64,000 nt of DNA from Struthidea cinerea (taxonomy: Eukaryota; Chordata; Aves; Passeriformes; Corcoracidae), in NCBI GenBank assembly GCA_013397865.1, contig VZTI01000613.1:263840-327839 (forward strand). The letters run 5' to 3'. The position numbers were made by a program, and so were the translations under genes. This document shows, in pieces, positions 13,501 to 25,758 of the stretch (its first letter is position 1; each line of letters opens with the position of its first letter). The notes under the pieces are model-generated. The model was not told the origin of the DNA. It was given only the letters and a program-made list of their open reading frames with translations, and did not search any database.

Positions 13501-14579
13501 GATCTTATTTACTCCATACTTGCTCCAAAGTGAAAGCTATCATCACATGGTAAAGGATATTCTATCCATAAATGGTAAATATGGCACCTTAAATGTAATT
13601 TTATGAATTTTTTTTAACAATGCAATACTGGACACTGGATGCAATCTCTGCAGGATGCAGGACACCAGTACATGAGATAATTTCCTTTTAAGTTGCCCCT
13701 TTTTCTGATATGATGGGAGTTTACAGATTGATTTTAAGGAAAAACATCACCATAAAAAGCCTAGCTAAGGAAATTTGCTTTTAAAAGCTTGTTGCAGTAA
13801 GCCTTTTATTTTACCAACATTGTTACTCAAGTCCTGCCTTGACAGATGCAGATACCAGAACTGTGGTCTTTGAGTAAGTCCAGAACTGTATGTATTGATG
13901 CCAATATAAATTTGAACAAGCAATACAGTTTCAGCAGCTTTATCCTTTGAAAACCTTAGGACCCAAAGCCAGCACAAAGCTCAATCAGAAATCGTTACCA
14001 TCTGAGTTTACGCAGCTCCATCTCTTTTCAAGTACCATGGATTAATGTTGGGGGAAAGTCAATAGAGCTAAATTCACCCTGAATGTTAAACCCATGGATT
14101 GCCATGGCATTAAGGGCCAGGGATGAGCTTGGCCTGCTGTGGCTATGGCCATCTAATTCAATTAACATTTACGTTCTAAAAAAACCCGCCCCATTTGCAA
14201 GTCCTAAGTAATATGGTAAATATGGAACAAATTATCAGCAACAGCAGGGGAGATTTAAAATATGCATCTCGAGTTTGGAGTCACTCAGGAACCTGCGGTG
14301 ATGCAATCACTCAAACGGAGCGATCTTTATGAGTCTAGCTTTGCCAAGAATCCCTGTGTGCTAACCATTTTCCCGAGCCCGGGTGACACACAGCTGCCAA
14401 AATGCCTCATCCACCAGGACCAACGCCTGCAAGTTTTCTCACATCAGTTGTTTCGCAGTGACTTAGAGTGGTGTTTTCTGACTGCTTTTTATCGGAAAGC
14501 CTTTTTCAGCCCAAGGCAGCACACAGAGCCCTGTACCGCGAGTTGAAGGCTGGTGGTGACGGCTGCAAGTTCTGGGGGG
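7581..14579. other. Intergenic DNA, no gene seen
   Basis: AT-rich non-coding sequence. The longest open frame (8541-8972, plus, 143 codons) has no recognisable domain and no splice or codon support. A pair of small hairpins with identical TTAT loops lies at 12977-13008. Nothing else is supportable. Confidence 0.55.
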
Positions 14580-14902
14580 TTCAGGCCTGTGTTTGACGCT
14601 GTGTGTGGAGCCCAAGGCTGCCGTCCCACCCCACCGGTGCCATGGCCATCGCTCACCTCAGAGTCCCGAGCGCCAACACCTGCGACGTGGAGGCCGCCGA
14701 TGGCAAACGAGAGGCCGCGATCCCCGCGGGATGAGCCTCAGCATGGCTGGGGCAGGGACCTGCCGGGCCTCGGGCAGGGCTGCGGGAAGCACCGGTGGGG
14801 GTTTGGAGCCCATTCGCATCTGGGGTTTTGGGGGGATTCCCCCTTCACGCGCTCCCCTGAGGGCGGCACCTCTCCCGCGGGGCCGCCACTGCCCAGCGTT
14901 GG

Positions 14903-14916
14903 CCAGGAGGGGGCGC
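14903..14916 (+). promoter_or_regulatory. CTCF-like core motif
   Basis: ccaggagggggcgc matches the CTCF core CCASYAGRKGGCRS at 13 of 14 positions, with G in place of Y at position 5. It lies in a CpG-rich block between ANKFN1 and the left flank, a plausible insulator position. This is a motif match only. Confidence 0.4.
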
Positions 14917-14931
14917 GGCGGCGCCTGCGGG

Positions 14932-14941
14932 ACGCCATGTT
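14932..14941 (+). promoter_or_regulatory. YY1-like motif (CGCCATGTTG)
   Basis: cgccatgttg contains CCATNTT, the reverse complement of the YY1 core. It is 16 bases to the right of the CTCF-like site within the same GC-rich block. Both proteins are known loop-anchoring factors. Confidence 0.3.
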
Positions 14942-15022
14942 GGGCGGGCGTGAGGGGACACGGCGGGGACGGGCCGGTGGCAGCAGGGACACTCGGGCAG
15001 CGACCCTCGGGCAGCGACCCTG

Positions 15023-15262
15023 GAGCTGTCCCCACAGCGGGCATGGCTCAGGCAGCGACCTTCAGGCTGTCCCCACACCAGTCACACGGCACGCCTCGTC
15101 CTGCTCCCACACCCGCCACGCAGCACACCCCGGGCTGTCCCCACAGCGGGCACGGCACAGGCAGTGACCCCCGGGCTGTCCCCACAGCGGGCACGGCACA
15201 GGCAGTGACCCCCGGGCTGTCCCACGCCAGTCACAGAACACACCCCCGGCTGTGCCACACCG
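15023..15262 (+). repeat. 41-bp GC-rich minisatellite
   Basis: Units starting gggctgtccccacagcgggc are spaced exactly 41 bp at 15132, 15173 and 15214. A more divergent pair, also 41 bp apart, starts at 15023 and 15064. The 68-bp step between the two groups is interrupted by other sequence, and a decayed partial unit follows near 15247. The 15132 and 15173 units are nearly identical, indicating recent duplication. Confidence 0.85.
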
Positions 15263-16159
15263 GACACAGGCGGAACATCGGGGCAGCGAAGGGCAGGCTC
15301 AGCCCGTGTCTGGTACCGAGCCCCACCGAGCCTCCTCAGGACAAAGCTTTGCCCCCTGCCGCAGGCTCGGTCACCGCAGCGGCATCAGAGGCTCCGGGCT
15401 GCCGAGGTGTAAATCTGGTGTAAAGCTGTGCAGCTCTAGAGCTGACCTGGCGGGCGTCAGTGAAGTTAATAAGGACACACTGACTTAGGCTGGTAAAAAT
15501 ACATTTCTCTTTCAATGAAAAGTAAGTGTTGCAAGGGGTGTCACGTTGGCACAGAGGGTGATGTGGTGAGTTATGGTAAGCCAGGATGGACTGGTGTCCT
15601 GCACTCCGGGCAAACCAGGAGTAAGTCAGGAGGACAGCGCTGCTGTGCTTTGCTATCCGTGTTGGAGGAGAGGTCTGCAGTGCTGAGCATCAAAACTGGG
15701 CATCACCCTGTCAGGGTCTCTGGGTATCTAGGAGAGGGTAAGACCTGCTGGGCTTTGCAGTTATGTACGGGCTTTGGCCTATGGCACAGCCAGGTCTCTC
15801 GTCACTGCCTATGGGGCTGAGCTGTGTAGCCAGTATGACAGGACTGTGGGTCTGAAGCCAAGCTGCAGAACCAGCTGCAGGGCACAGACTGAGGCTAGGA
15901 CCACAAACACACGTGAAAAGCTGGTTTGCATCCTCCCAAATTAAAGCTCAAAAAGTGTGCGGGGAGGCATCCAGCTCTCTAAGACAGGACGAGCAGTCGG
16001 CGTCGCTCCTGTGGCTGCTTTACAGCGTACCTGAAACAGCCGCTGCAGCTGAGCCTGGATTTACGCTCGGTGCATCTTACATCTGGAGACAAGAAGCGTG
16101 CGGCTCGTGTGCTGGAGCCGGGCCAGGGTTAAGCCCCAGTAGTCGGAGCTGGATCCCTG

Positions 16160-16260
16160 GTAGCACTCGTGATGGGAGGTCAGGCGCAATGAAAGAGCCC
16201 TAGTAGTTTGAGAAGGAACACACCAGCACCTCTCCTGATGGGAGGTCAGGCACAGTGAGC
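16160..16260 (+). repeat. Short direct duplication, 66-bp spacing
   Basis: gatgggaggtcaggc occurs at 16171-16185 and again at 16237-16251, each preceded by a related agcac-containing stretch. This suggests a decayed tandem duplication of about 66 bp. Confidence 0.5.
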
Positions 16261-19200
16261 AGGAGGGCCCCCCTCGTGCTGGCAGCTCCGTTCTAGTGTT
16301 TGGCTGGGCTCCAGAAGATTAAAATAGAGCCTTAGACTGTCCCCTCGGCAGCACTGCCAGCCACAGCCCTGACAATCCTGGGGTTGTACTCAAACGTGAG
16401 TCCCTCGGGAGCTTGGGCTTTACCCTAACAGCTGAGGCACTGAGTAGGTTGGAGCAGGCAGGGTTGTTGCTCTTGTGACTCAGACTCGAGGAGGAGGGAT
16501 CAGGATGGAGCCACGAGAGAGCCAGGGGATCAGGACCAAAGTACAAGGCACAGAAGGGGGAAAGGAGCAAGTGTGCCCCAGAAGAAAGCTTGAAAAAAAT
16601 TCCTTGTTCTGCTGTGGCTGGGTTCAAAGCACATGTAGCCACAAGAATTGGGTATTCCACTGTTCCAGCTCGATTTCTGAATTAGCTCCTTTCTGTGACC
16701 ATTTCAGGAAAAGAGAAGATAAGCAAAAAACCAAAACAAAACAACATTTTCCTTTCTCGAGCATTTTAAAAAGCAATATGGGAAAAGACAAAGGCCATGC
16801 AGGTTCTTGTGAAGAACCTCCACATAGGTGGAAAAATCTTCTGTGGTCCAGAAACGATCACAGCTGAGGGGAACAGGAGCCATCATTCCTGTGTGATGAA
16901 GGGCCTCAGTGAAATGCCCAATTTTTGGAAGTGTGGGGCACTCCCAAGTACCACTAAAATCAGCAGCAGTGGCAGATGTTGGTGTTTTTACGGAGGGTGT
17001 TTCAACTCTTACAGAATTACTTATCACCACTTAAGGCATCCATACTTGAAATATTTTACTTCAGGATTTTCAGAAAGTGATAACAAACAGTGCCAGACAA
17101 AACATTCTGGCATTGCCTTTTTCCCCCCTGAGAAATAATATTTGGTTGAAATTTTGAAAGAATCTACTTTGAAAATATCACATTGATTCAGTAAAAAAAA
17201 TGCTGACATCGCCAAATTCGGTGATTTTGATATTTCAAGAAAAAGCATGTATATTTACTGGTATAAAAGGCTGTTTGTCTTTAAATTTCTTTAATATTAA
17301 TTTATGAGGCTTAAAAGTTGCTGCTCCATTTATTATTTCTGTAACTGAGTGTGTGTGTGAGCAGAGAGTGGATGATTCTACCTGATTGTTTTCGGTATAA
17401 TGAAAATGAACTGGACAGTCAGAATAAAAAGATATTACTCTCACAGGCAAGAAAAAAAAGTCCTACTGATTAATTAGGACCAATTAATTAATATTTATTA
17501 ATTAAAAACTTTAAGAAAATAGAAACATTTTTGTAGCCTTTTCTAAAAGATATATTTGTTTGAAGAGAGAGATTGAAAAAAGCAGTCTGGGAAGGAGAAG
17601 AGCAGCCTGGGGAAGAGAACAGTGAAGCTTATTAATAAAGATTTTTTTGTGTGTTTTCAAAACAAACAAAACCCCCAAATCAATCCCAAAGCTTTTATTT
17701 AAAGACAGAATGAAAAAATAAGTTAATAGTTTGCTCAGAGAGATGAGAGTTTATATAGGTCAATACACTGGAGTGGAACAGTGAAATGGGTATCTTTTGC
17801 TGTCGTAAGAGCGAGTCAGAAACATGCCTAGAAAAGTTTGTAACTTCTTTCCAGTTGGTTTAAAAGCATTTCAGTAAAACAGCAGAGAACACAGAGGCAA
17901 GTACAGAACAGCGCTGTCCTTCATGGCAGACGTGTTGGAAATGTCTGGGAGAATTGCACTGCTCACTCACTGATCTTCTGAGAGAAAGAAGAAATCTCAG
18001 CTCAGGGCAAGCAAAACATACAAACAACCAGGCTCCAAGAATGCATGGTACATGCAAAATGCACCAGAAGAACTGAAGTACATGCACACAAAAATCCTGC
18101 TTTGTCCTGCAATGTTTTCCCCAGTTAATTTCTTAGGTCACTGTACATGACTAATTACTTGTGTTTGGGTTTTTTTTCCTTTACTAACTTAGTAAATGTG
18201 GTACCAATCTTAATGTTTTGAAATGAAAAATCAAGGTAGTGGAAATGACTGACACGTTTTATCTTATATTTTGAGAATTATTTTGCTCTGCTGCTTAACT
18301 CCACTTTGGCTGTGTTTTGGTTAAAATATTTTCCATGGGTGAAAATATCCAATGTTATTCCAGAGACGTGTTGTTATTTTTGAAGCTTGCATTGAGTTGG
18401 GATGTCACAGCTGAAATACACACCATGGTCACCATGAACACTGCCACATGTAGCTGTGCAGAAGCTATGGATGATGATGCTAACCAGGAAATTGTGTCCC
18501 TGCTCTGCCACAAGCTGTCTGTGTGACCTTGGCTATGTCACTTACTCCAGTTATGGCATCATCTGATTGTTAAAACACATTTAGCAACCTGTCTGGCTGT
18601 GAAAGCAGGTGAACTGTGACCCAGAGCAGAACCCTTCCAGTTTCACCTCAGCATTCAAAACAGAGTTGTTCTTATTTCTCTTGCTTACATACAGTAACAC
18701 AGTTTCACACTGCATTAGAAGTGTCTTGCTTTGCTTTTCTGTGTACAAGAATATGTGAAAAAAATTCAGTTTCTGTTGTTTTTTATGGGAGGGTATTTTC
18801 ACCCACAAACCTGGAAGCCATGCCTATTTCATTCAGGTTTCTGAATTAAAGTAAAGATTTAGAGACCAGATTTGAAAGCTTGGCCTTAGAAAAAGTCACT
18901 TTCCAATAAACATAAAGGAATTCAGGGAAAAACACAAACTACATTCAGATTTCCAGGGATTGTAAAGTTCACATATGGGGGTACCTGATGATGGTCTAAC
19001 AGAATATTTTTCAAGAAATACTGTTCAAAGTTTATGCACAAGTGCATGTTGTATTTAGGATCATGTGAGTGTACACACCAGCATTTCTTTGTTAATGAGG
19101 GAGAAGACTTGAAGTGCATAATTGTAGCAGATCACAGGAGTTGTAAGAATGCAAGAGCAATTCAAGTCTCCTAAACCTTGAAAGAGCTGAGTTTCTATGA

Positions 19201-20204
19201 TATTAGATCAAACAAAAAAAAATCTATGTTAAGAACATTTTATGACAATGATTCACTCAAATAAACGTAAGATTTCTTTTACCAACCAATCTTTTTTTTT
19301 CTAAAATAGTATTTAATATCTGAAGTTATAAAAAATATTTGTAGTCCTGAAAATTATTTTTATTGTCTATTTTATGTACTATACATGCCTCTTTCAGGAA
19401 TTATTAAAGAAGCATGAGTCATACGGCACTCATTTACTCTTGGCTCGTGGCCATCCTCAATATATATTTTGCTTTTTTCAAGCCATTCACAGGTACATAT
19501 GCATGAAAATATTGTTGTGTCAAGTCCCAAGCTCACAGTTAGCACAGCATACATTGTTCATCGAGATATTTACAAAATTCTAGAGCACATAAAATTGTGC
19601 ATTATTTTGTACCAAAGTTTAAACTTTAACGTACGCTCGGTTGCATATATAGAAACAAGTTACAATAAAAATCTGAACAAAGACAACCAATAAACAGCCA
19701 AATTGCTATGTACAAACAAGGCAGGAAGCAATTAAACACTGCCTCACACATTTCACTTAAATTACTTTTTCTTGGAGGGGGAAAAACAAACAACCCCTCT
19801 TCCCCTCCCCCAAGTTCCCAGTAACCCTATTAAGTCTTCGTTATACTTACAAATAAATGACTGGAACTCCCATTGCATTCAGAAGGGGATTCATTTGCAT
19901 AACATGGGAGAGAAATTTGGTCCCTGTTATAAGGAGCAATAGTGAATTATGCAGTGTGGGCTTCCCCCAGTATAACTGGTGCCACAACAGCATGGTAGGC
20001 TTACTCTCTGAGCCCAGCTCCAGTGGTCCCTGTGACCTCCAGGGGAATATTCTATGAGATAAAGCCCCTTTTGTCTTCCTTACACACATCATTTTTACAC
20101 CAGCATAAATGTGTTGTTTTCATGATGACTCCACTGGTCCGGCTCTCAGGTGACACGGAACTGTGAGTCAGGGTGTGCTGGTCTGTACATGGTCTGTACC
20201 TGAC

Positions 20205-20265
20205 CCAGTTTCAGTGGAACTACTCTTCATTTACACTGGTGCAAAAGAGCCTGGGGTAAGGTCCA
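20205..20265 (+). repeat. Decayed ancient interspersed repeat (family copy 1)
   Basis: Contains ttcagtggaactactcttca followed by tttacactggtgcaaaagag. The same ordered words recur, diverged, at 31719-31805 and 45580-45655. This marks a shared ancient dispersed element of the kind common in reptile and bird genomes. Confidence 0.45.
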
Positions 20266-23200
20266 AGGACAACAGGACTGGGCCCAAATGGACCTTTACA
20301 TAAAGTAAACCACAAGAAGTCTGTGCGTTCAGCTTCAAATCTGCTTAATAAATTACTACAGTTCACAGTAATAAGGTAGATTAGTGCCACACCAACTTCT
20401 CCAGTGTCAGATCAGTTTCACATAGCTTTTCCAAGAAAGGTAATTAAAATAACAGTAAACATAAAAAGTCTGTTCCTAGTTTTTTGACAAGCTACATAGG
20501 TGGTTTTCTGTAGCCTAGTGACAGCCAAGCTTAGTAACACATTCTCCTGTTTTGGGATAACTGGTGTAGAGGCTGAATCTTGCCCAGGTTGCTGTGGTGT
20601 GAAAAGACTGAGGAGGGCATTCCAGCCTGGCTCTTATTCACCCCAAAACCCAGACTGAGAACCAGCTGCTGGATCAGAGCTCACAGACACTGGCACTGAG
20701 GAGAGGTGATCTCTGAGCTGGTGGGAGCTCTACAGCATCCAGCAATGATGGATGGGTTGCTCCAGAGACTGATCAGATCAAGACAACTCCACCTGGCTTT
20801 TTGGAGCTGTCTGAGCCAAAAGGAGGGCTCTGGGGGCTGCTCCAGGAGGGTGGGTGACCTGCTGGCCAGTCCCTGCTGCCAGCTGCAGCATGCCAGGGTC
20901 CACCTCAGGGAATGCTCCCCTGACTTTCTGCAAAGAATATATGGGGCCAACAGCTCCCCTTCTCACTTCTGGGCATGATTCAGCCTTATAAATTCTACTT
21001 ACTGCAATCAAAAGATAAATTATACTTACAAATAAAGCATTCTAGTTATTTTATGTTTTTCTGCAGTGGAAAAATCAGAGACCTAATCTGATGAAATCTC
21101 CATTGTCTGAAAATTCAGGGCCTGTTTACTAAAAATACTTTTTGCTGATGGCAAAGTTCAACACCTCAGAGAAGTTCAGAGTAAGTTTCCAAGCTGTGCA
21201 CCCTATTTTCAAATACACTATACCCTTGTTGTTTGTAAGGCTGTATTGAAATTTTACATAACAGTCATGAGCCGTGCATTTAAACACCTTAAAAGAGTTG
21301 ACCAGCAACTTAATGCATTTCTTTATACCCTAGAGAATTTAAAGATGCACTGTCTCTTTCCAAAACACATAAATTTTCAGGATAAAATATTCCATCTCCC
21401 CTCTACCCCTTTAATGTCTGTATTTAAAAACAGTGTTTTATAGATTTCTTTGTCTTACTATGTAGAAAATCCAATTGTTAATTAGTCTCTAAAACAAAGT
21501 AAAAAATACAAGGATGGGAAATAAATGCTTGAGCCACAGGTGTCTTGAGACAAACTGTCCACGTGCAGACTGCCTTCCTGTGGATGCAAGGAATTTTGTG
21601 TGTAAACCTTGCAGTTTACCTATATCTCACTTCCTACCAGCAGAAACAAGAAAGTTTGAGACCACTAAACAGGGAGATATGCTCCACATTTTGTTTTTGC
21701 TTTTTGTGGAGTCATAATACTAAAACACTATATTCTTCTCTAGCCAGTCCAAGTCATGGCTAGAAATAGGAGGGACTGGGTTCAGCCCAGGAGAAGATAT
21801 ACTCCCCGGAAAATGCAGGACAAAAGTTCTGGTGCAAGATGGATGAGTAAGAGAGACCTAGAAGTTGCAAAGCCTGAGTACCATTTAGAGAGGAGAGCTT
21901 CAGCTGATACAAAGTGGGCACAGGCGCCTTTGAATGAACTGTCTGCTGGCCACTGAAACTGGTGTGGTGCAGGCTCTGAGCTGTGGCACTGCCCATCTCT
22001 GTGCAGGAATCCTTGGAGGGGCACTCAAGCTCAGCCTGGAGAAAGGGTTCCCAGTAATTAAAGGTCTGGATTCTTAATTTTAATTTGATTCTGGACTGTG
22101 AGCATTTACTCAGCTCTACTGAGAAGAGTCACTGGTGGAGTCACTCTATGGAGTAGGGTTAACAGTGCTGTGCTGTGCATTTTCCAGGATTCTTTTCAGT
22201 TGCTGAAGTTGCTTGTGAAATGTGTGTGTGATGTTTGTAAGAGAACTGCAGAATAATTGTGATTTGTATTATGGCAGTACTTGAAAGGTGCTGCTTTCTA
22301 CTATTTATCTCTGGGTGTTCACTGCTGTTCTTTTAAGGAGACTCAAAATAGGTGGGGATAGCAATTTTGAACAAAGAACATGTATTTTTACCAAAAGATA
22401 AGTTAGTGCTTTATAACCAGAAGTATCTAAACCCATAACTATCAATTAGTACTTTGACTGTTAAAGTTTGTGGAAGAACTTCAATTTAGAGGCAATAGAT
22501 CAAGGATACACATCCCATTGGCCATCACCTAAACACTACTTCCATAGCAAGTTTAAAATCAAGACAGAGTAGATTTTGGCTGGTATTTGCACTTCCAGAG
22601 TCAAATTTCATCTCAGCACAGAAGGTTATGATGAAGTCAAGCCCTTCCTATGAGTAAAGAATCCAGTCCTTTATTAGCTACATGACTGCTTTGGAAAAGT
22701 CCAGCAGCAGGAGCAGATAAGAGATTTTTACAGCCTTATCTCAGCAGCAGCGTGTGCCTCTGTGCTGGAGATTTTGCTACTTCTTGCCCTCATTGTTCCT
22801 GATGAGCCAAAGCAAAGTGACGTGGATTTCATTTAGGAACATCTTGTTTTATCTCATCACTTCCTGCAAAAACATGTGGCCTCAGTGTACAGTTATTTTA
22901 TTCTTTAATAGTTTTATGGCAGTTTTCCTTAGAGGCGAAACAGATTAGGGGAGCCCGGGCGAGGTGCTGGACACTGGAAAACTGTGTCATTTATTTTGGT
23001 TTTGCACAGGAGCATTACATTGCTTGTCTCTCCCTGGTGAAAAGCCTTCTGCTAATAAACAGAATCTAAAGTAACCAGCTGTGAGTGCCCTCAGTGACAG
23101 TCAGACATCTCTGCTTGGCTCTGTGGTGAGTCAGGCTTTCCCCATCCCCAGTTCCATACAACGTGTGCCCCTCTAGCTGCAAATGGGCACTGACACTGCT

Positions 23201-23960
23201 GCTTCCCCTGCATCTTCTCACCCACAGGAATTTTTGGTGTGGGTCTCATCCAAACCCTGTGGGAGTGAATGGAAATCTTTCCATCCTCACTTTGGATCAG
23301 GTAATGAATGAGTATTTTTGGTACAAAAAGTTAACCTCCCGCTCCCGTAAAGAGAAGTTACAAATGGAAATCCCTTATAGAAAGTTTTTGCCCTTCCTAT
23401 CACTGCAAAGACTCTTCGTGGCTTCTGCATACTGACCAAGCATAAAATAGTGAATAACATTTATTTTTGAATTTATGGATTGAGTTCACAGGGATTTTAA
23501 TAGCACTGGGGTTATGGAAGTGCTATTTTAATAAGGACCACAGATCATGGGCCCAAATCCTTACCTTTACCTCAAGGACTTGTAAACTCAACTATTTAAC
23601 TCAAATCTCTTTATTGGGGGCCTTAGAATGTATCCACCTGGAGGCTGGAAAACCGAAAGGTAGAAGGCTACACAAACACGGAGTGAGGGAATTTAACCAG
23701 CAGGAATGTGGCCTATAAAATTAAACTTCAAGAACTGTTTAAGAAAATTAAAGCTTGTGCAACAGCTGGGGTTTCTCTACACATTAGTTCATTTCTTAGT
23801 GACTCCAGTGTTATGGTTCTTATTAATATAGATTTCATTTTTGAGATCATCTTCTGTAGTGCTCCAAGGCTTATTGTGGCTGCAAAGGACAAAATCCTGA
23901 CTCACTGTGATTTGCCTTTACACAATACAGCAAGATGCCAACCTCCTTATCATACTAGTA

Positions 23961-23966
23961 TTTATT
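23961..23966 (-). terminator. Candidate polyadenylation signal AATAAA for ANKFN1
   Basis: This is the first canonical hexamer on the minus strand after the stop, about 1 kb downstream. A GT-rich stretch follows within some 50 bases. It is a motif match only, as AATAAA is common in AT-rich DNA. Confidence 0.3.
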
Positions 23967-24961
23967 TGGGGCCCAAAGGAAAAAATCTTAGATTCAAACT
24001 GCACTCCAAACTTCCCTAATCTGAATTGCCAGAATATCCCAGCTTCAGACATGGTGATCAAATACCCCTGGAATTTATAGTGAATATTCAGGAACAAAAA
24101 TAGGGGTGTTTTGTTCCAATGGGTGTGTGAGAGTCATGCCAACACACAGCAAAATGTGCTCTTGTGTGATGGGGAGAAGAAAAGAAAAATTTTGCTTCAA
24201 TCTCACATAGACCCTGCATATTATTCCTCTAGAACCTGGCCTCATTCTGCCTGCTCTTTACCTCAAAGGTTCATCTCCTAAGCTTTTAAAATAACTTGCT
24301 ACTTAAATAATTTGAAATCTAAGCTCCTGAAAAAAACAATTGTGATAATTATGTCAGGCTCTGACAGCATTCAGAGATGGTGTTGACTGCATTTTCTAGA
24401 TACTGAAAGAATTTTCACTTCTTTAAGTGTCTAGAAACTCTGGGTTATCTGTGTTACTAGACCAGTTAGCATTTCAGCTATACCCAACCTAAATCCATTC
24501 AAGAAAAGCTGGAAAGTAGAAAGAATTGCAGGAGATGGTGGAAAACAAGTTAATAGAAGTTTAGGACACAGTCCTAACATAAGGACACCAAGGATGTTAC
24601 AGTCTCTGCTAACTTGCAGGCAGAATCACTCATGCTTAAAATTTTGCATGCTCAGAGAAACACGGAAATGAAGAGACCTGCAAAACCTGATTACTCAGTT
24701 GCAGATTGTTATGTGGTGACTGTTACGACTGTACCTGCAAACCTGCAGATGCCAGTAATAATAATTCTCACATCATGACAGATGATACCTCTGTGAGACC
24801 AGAAATCTGGTGATGAAGTCCAAAGATTAAGATTCTTTAGAGTGGCATGAGTTGCCATTTCAGGAGCTGGATTTTCACCAGTGGTTTTGAAAGTATGGCC
24901 CTTATGATCACAATGCTCATATCTCATGTGGAGTGATGGAAAGCAGTGGAGGATTCTGGGG
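23961..24961 (-). other. ANKFN1: Probable ANKFN1 3' UTR
   Basis: About 1 kb of non-coding AT-rich sequence follows the stop codon on the minus strand. The first AATAAA hexamer after the stop lies at 23966-23961, followed downstream by a GT-rich stretch. I saw no earlier AATAAA or ATTAAA. Real transcripts may be longer, since further AATAAA hexamers occur at 23615-23610 and 23465-23460. Confidence 0.4.
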
Positions 24962-25758
24962 TTAAAGGGTGCTGCTGAAAACTTCTGGGACAGCAGAACC
25001 CAACTGCTCATCTGGACCTGTGATCTGTTGCATAGCACTGTGCACATCTGTGTGTTCTACAGACTCCATGCTCATTGCCCAGGACTTGCCCTCTTCATCC
25101 AGAAATGTTGCTTCATAAGGCTCCACATGTGTCCTATGGACATCCTGCCTTAGTTCCTCATACTTGCCTTTCCCATCCTCTGGAAGGCTGGATGCATGAG
25201 GTACGAAAGTGCTCCGAGACCCCTCGATGGGAATCTTCACCTGCTCACTGGAGGTAGGTTCTTGAGACAAATCTGGAGATCTCATGAGATGCTGGGTGTA
25301 GACACCTTCCGACAGAGAGCCCGACTGAGTCTCGCTGTGCACGCGCAGCCAGCGGTGCTGCCGGCTGAAGTAGTTGTAATGGTGGTGTTTGCCCAACTTT
25401 TTTTTCCCTAAAAAGCCCAGTGGCTGCTTGGAACTGGAGGACTTGTCCGTGCTTTTCGGTGTAAGCCCTGACATTGTCAGACTGCTCATCTGCTCTGTGC
25501 AACATTCAGCACTGGTGTCCAAGGCACCACACTCTGTCAGGCCTTCTCTCGGTGCCAGGCAGGGCTTCATGTCGTGGACTTGGAGCACGTTGGGTGCGCT
25601 GCCACCCAGGCCACTGCCAGCCTGCTGGGAGATATCCTGGGATGAGGAGTAAATCAGGTCTAACTCCCTAGGGCTCAATGCATCGCTGGAGTCGTAGTCG
25701 CTGTCAGTTGGGAGGAACACCTCGGAGCAGCCTTCTTCATCCGAGCAGGGCTGGGAGT
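24962..25758 (-). CDS. ANKFN1: ANKFN1 terminal coding exon k with stop codon
   Basis: This 797-nt exon completes Asp477 and encodes residues 478-741 before a TAA at 24964-24962. It starts with an acidic run (CSDEEGCSEV, then TDSDYDSSDALS) and becomes Ser-rich. It contains a Lys/His cluster GKKKLGKHHHYNYF from residue 594, followed by RQHRWLRVHSE. The rest is low in hydrophobic content and probably disordered. No domain is recognisable, but the reading frame is open throughout and continuous with exon j, which supports it as genuine C-terminal coding sequence. Antisense frames in the same segment are shadows. Confidence 0.92.

Larger units (their letters stand above)
14580..15420. other. GC-rich, CpG-rich block with minisatellite
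   Basis: About 0.8 kb of very GC-rich DNA with many CpGs, sharply distinct from its flanks. It contains a CTCF-like site (14903-14916), a YY1-like site (14932-14941) and a 41-bp minisatellite (about 15023-15260). Long open frames in several overlapping frames on both strands (up to 276 codons) come from the lack of AT-rich stop codons, not from a gene. Confidence 0.6.
15421..23960. other. Intergenic DNA 3' of ANKFN1
   Basis: Non-coding sequence with no supportable exon. A moderately GC-richer patch at 20640-20990 has open frames on both strands without recognisable domains. A decayed interspersed repeat lies at about 20205-20265. Confidence 0.5.

Noticed and set aside
14593..15423. 276-codon plus-strand open frame in the GC-rich block
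   Set aside because: Several long frames overlap on both strands in the same DNA, the composition is Pro/Ala/Gly/Arg/Ser/His, and part of it is the 41-bp minisatellite. It is explained by high GC, with no domain or splice support.
17461..17512. Inverted TTAATTA-type repeats
   Set aside because: Simple AT-rich sequence where short palindromes are expected by chance.
20681..21011. Overlapping frames on both strands in a GC-richer intergenic patch, considered as a CR1 remnant
   Set aside because: No reverse-transcriptase or CR1 tail words were recognised, and no frame stands out.
24926..25652. Plus-strand open frames opposite the last ANKFN1 exon
   Set aside because: They are antisense shadows of the real coding exon on the minus strand.
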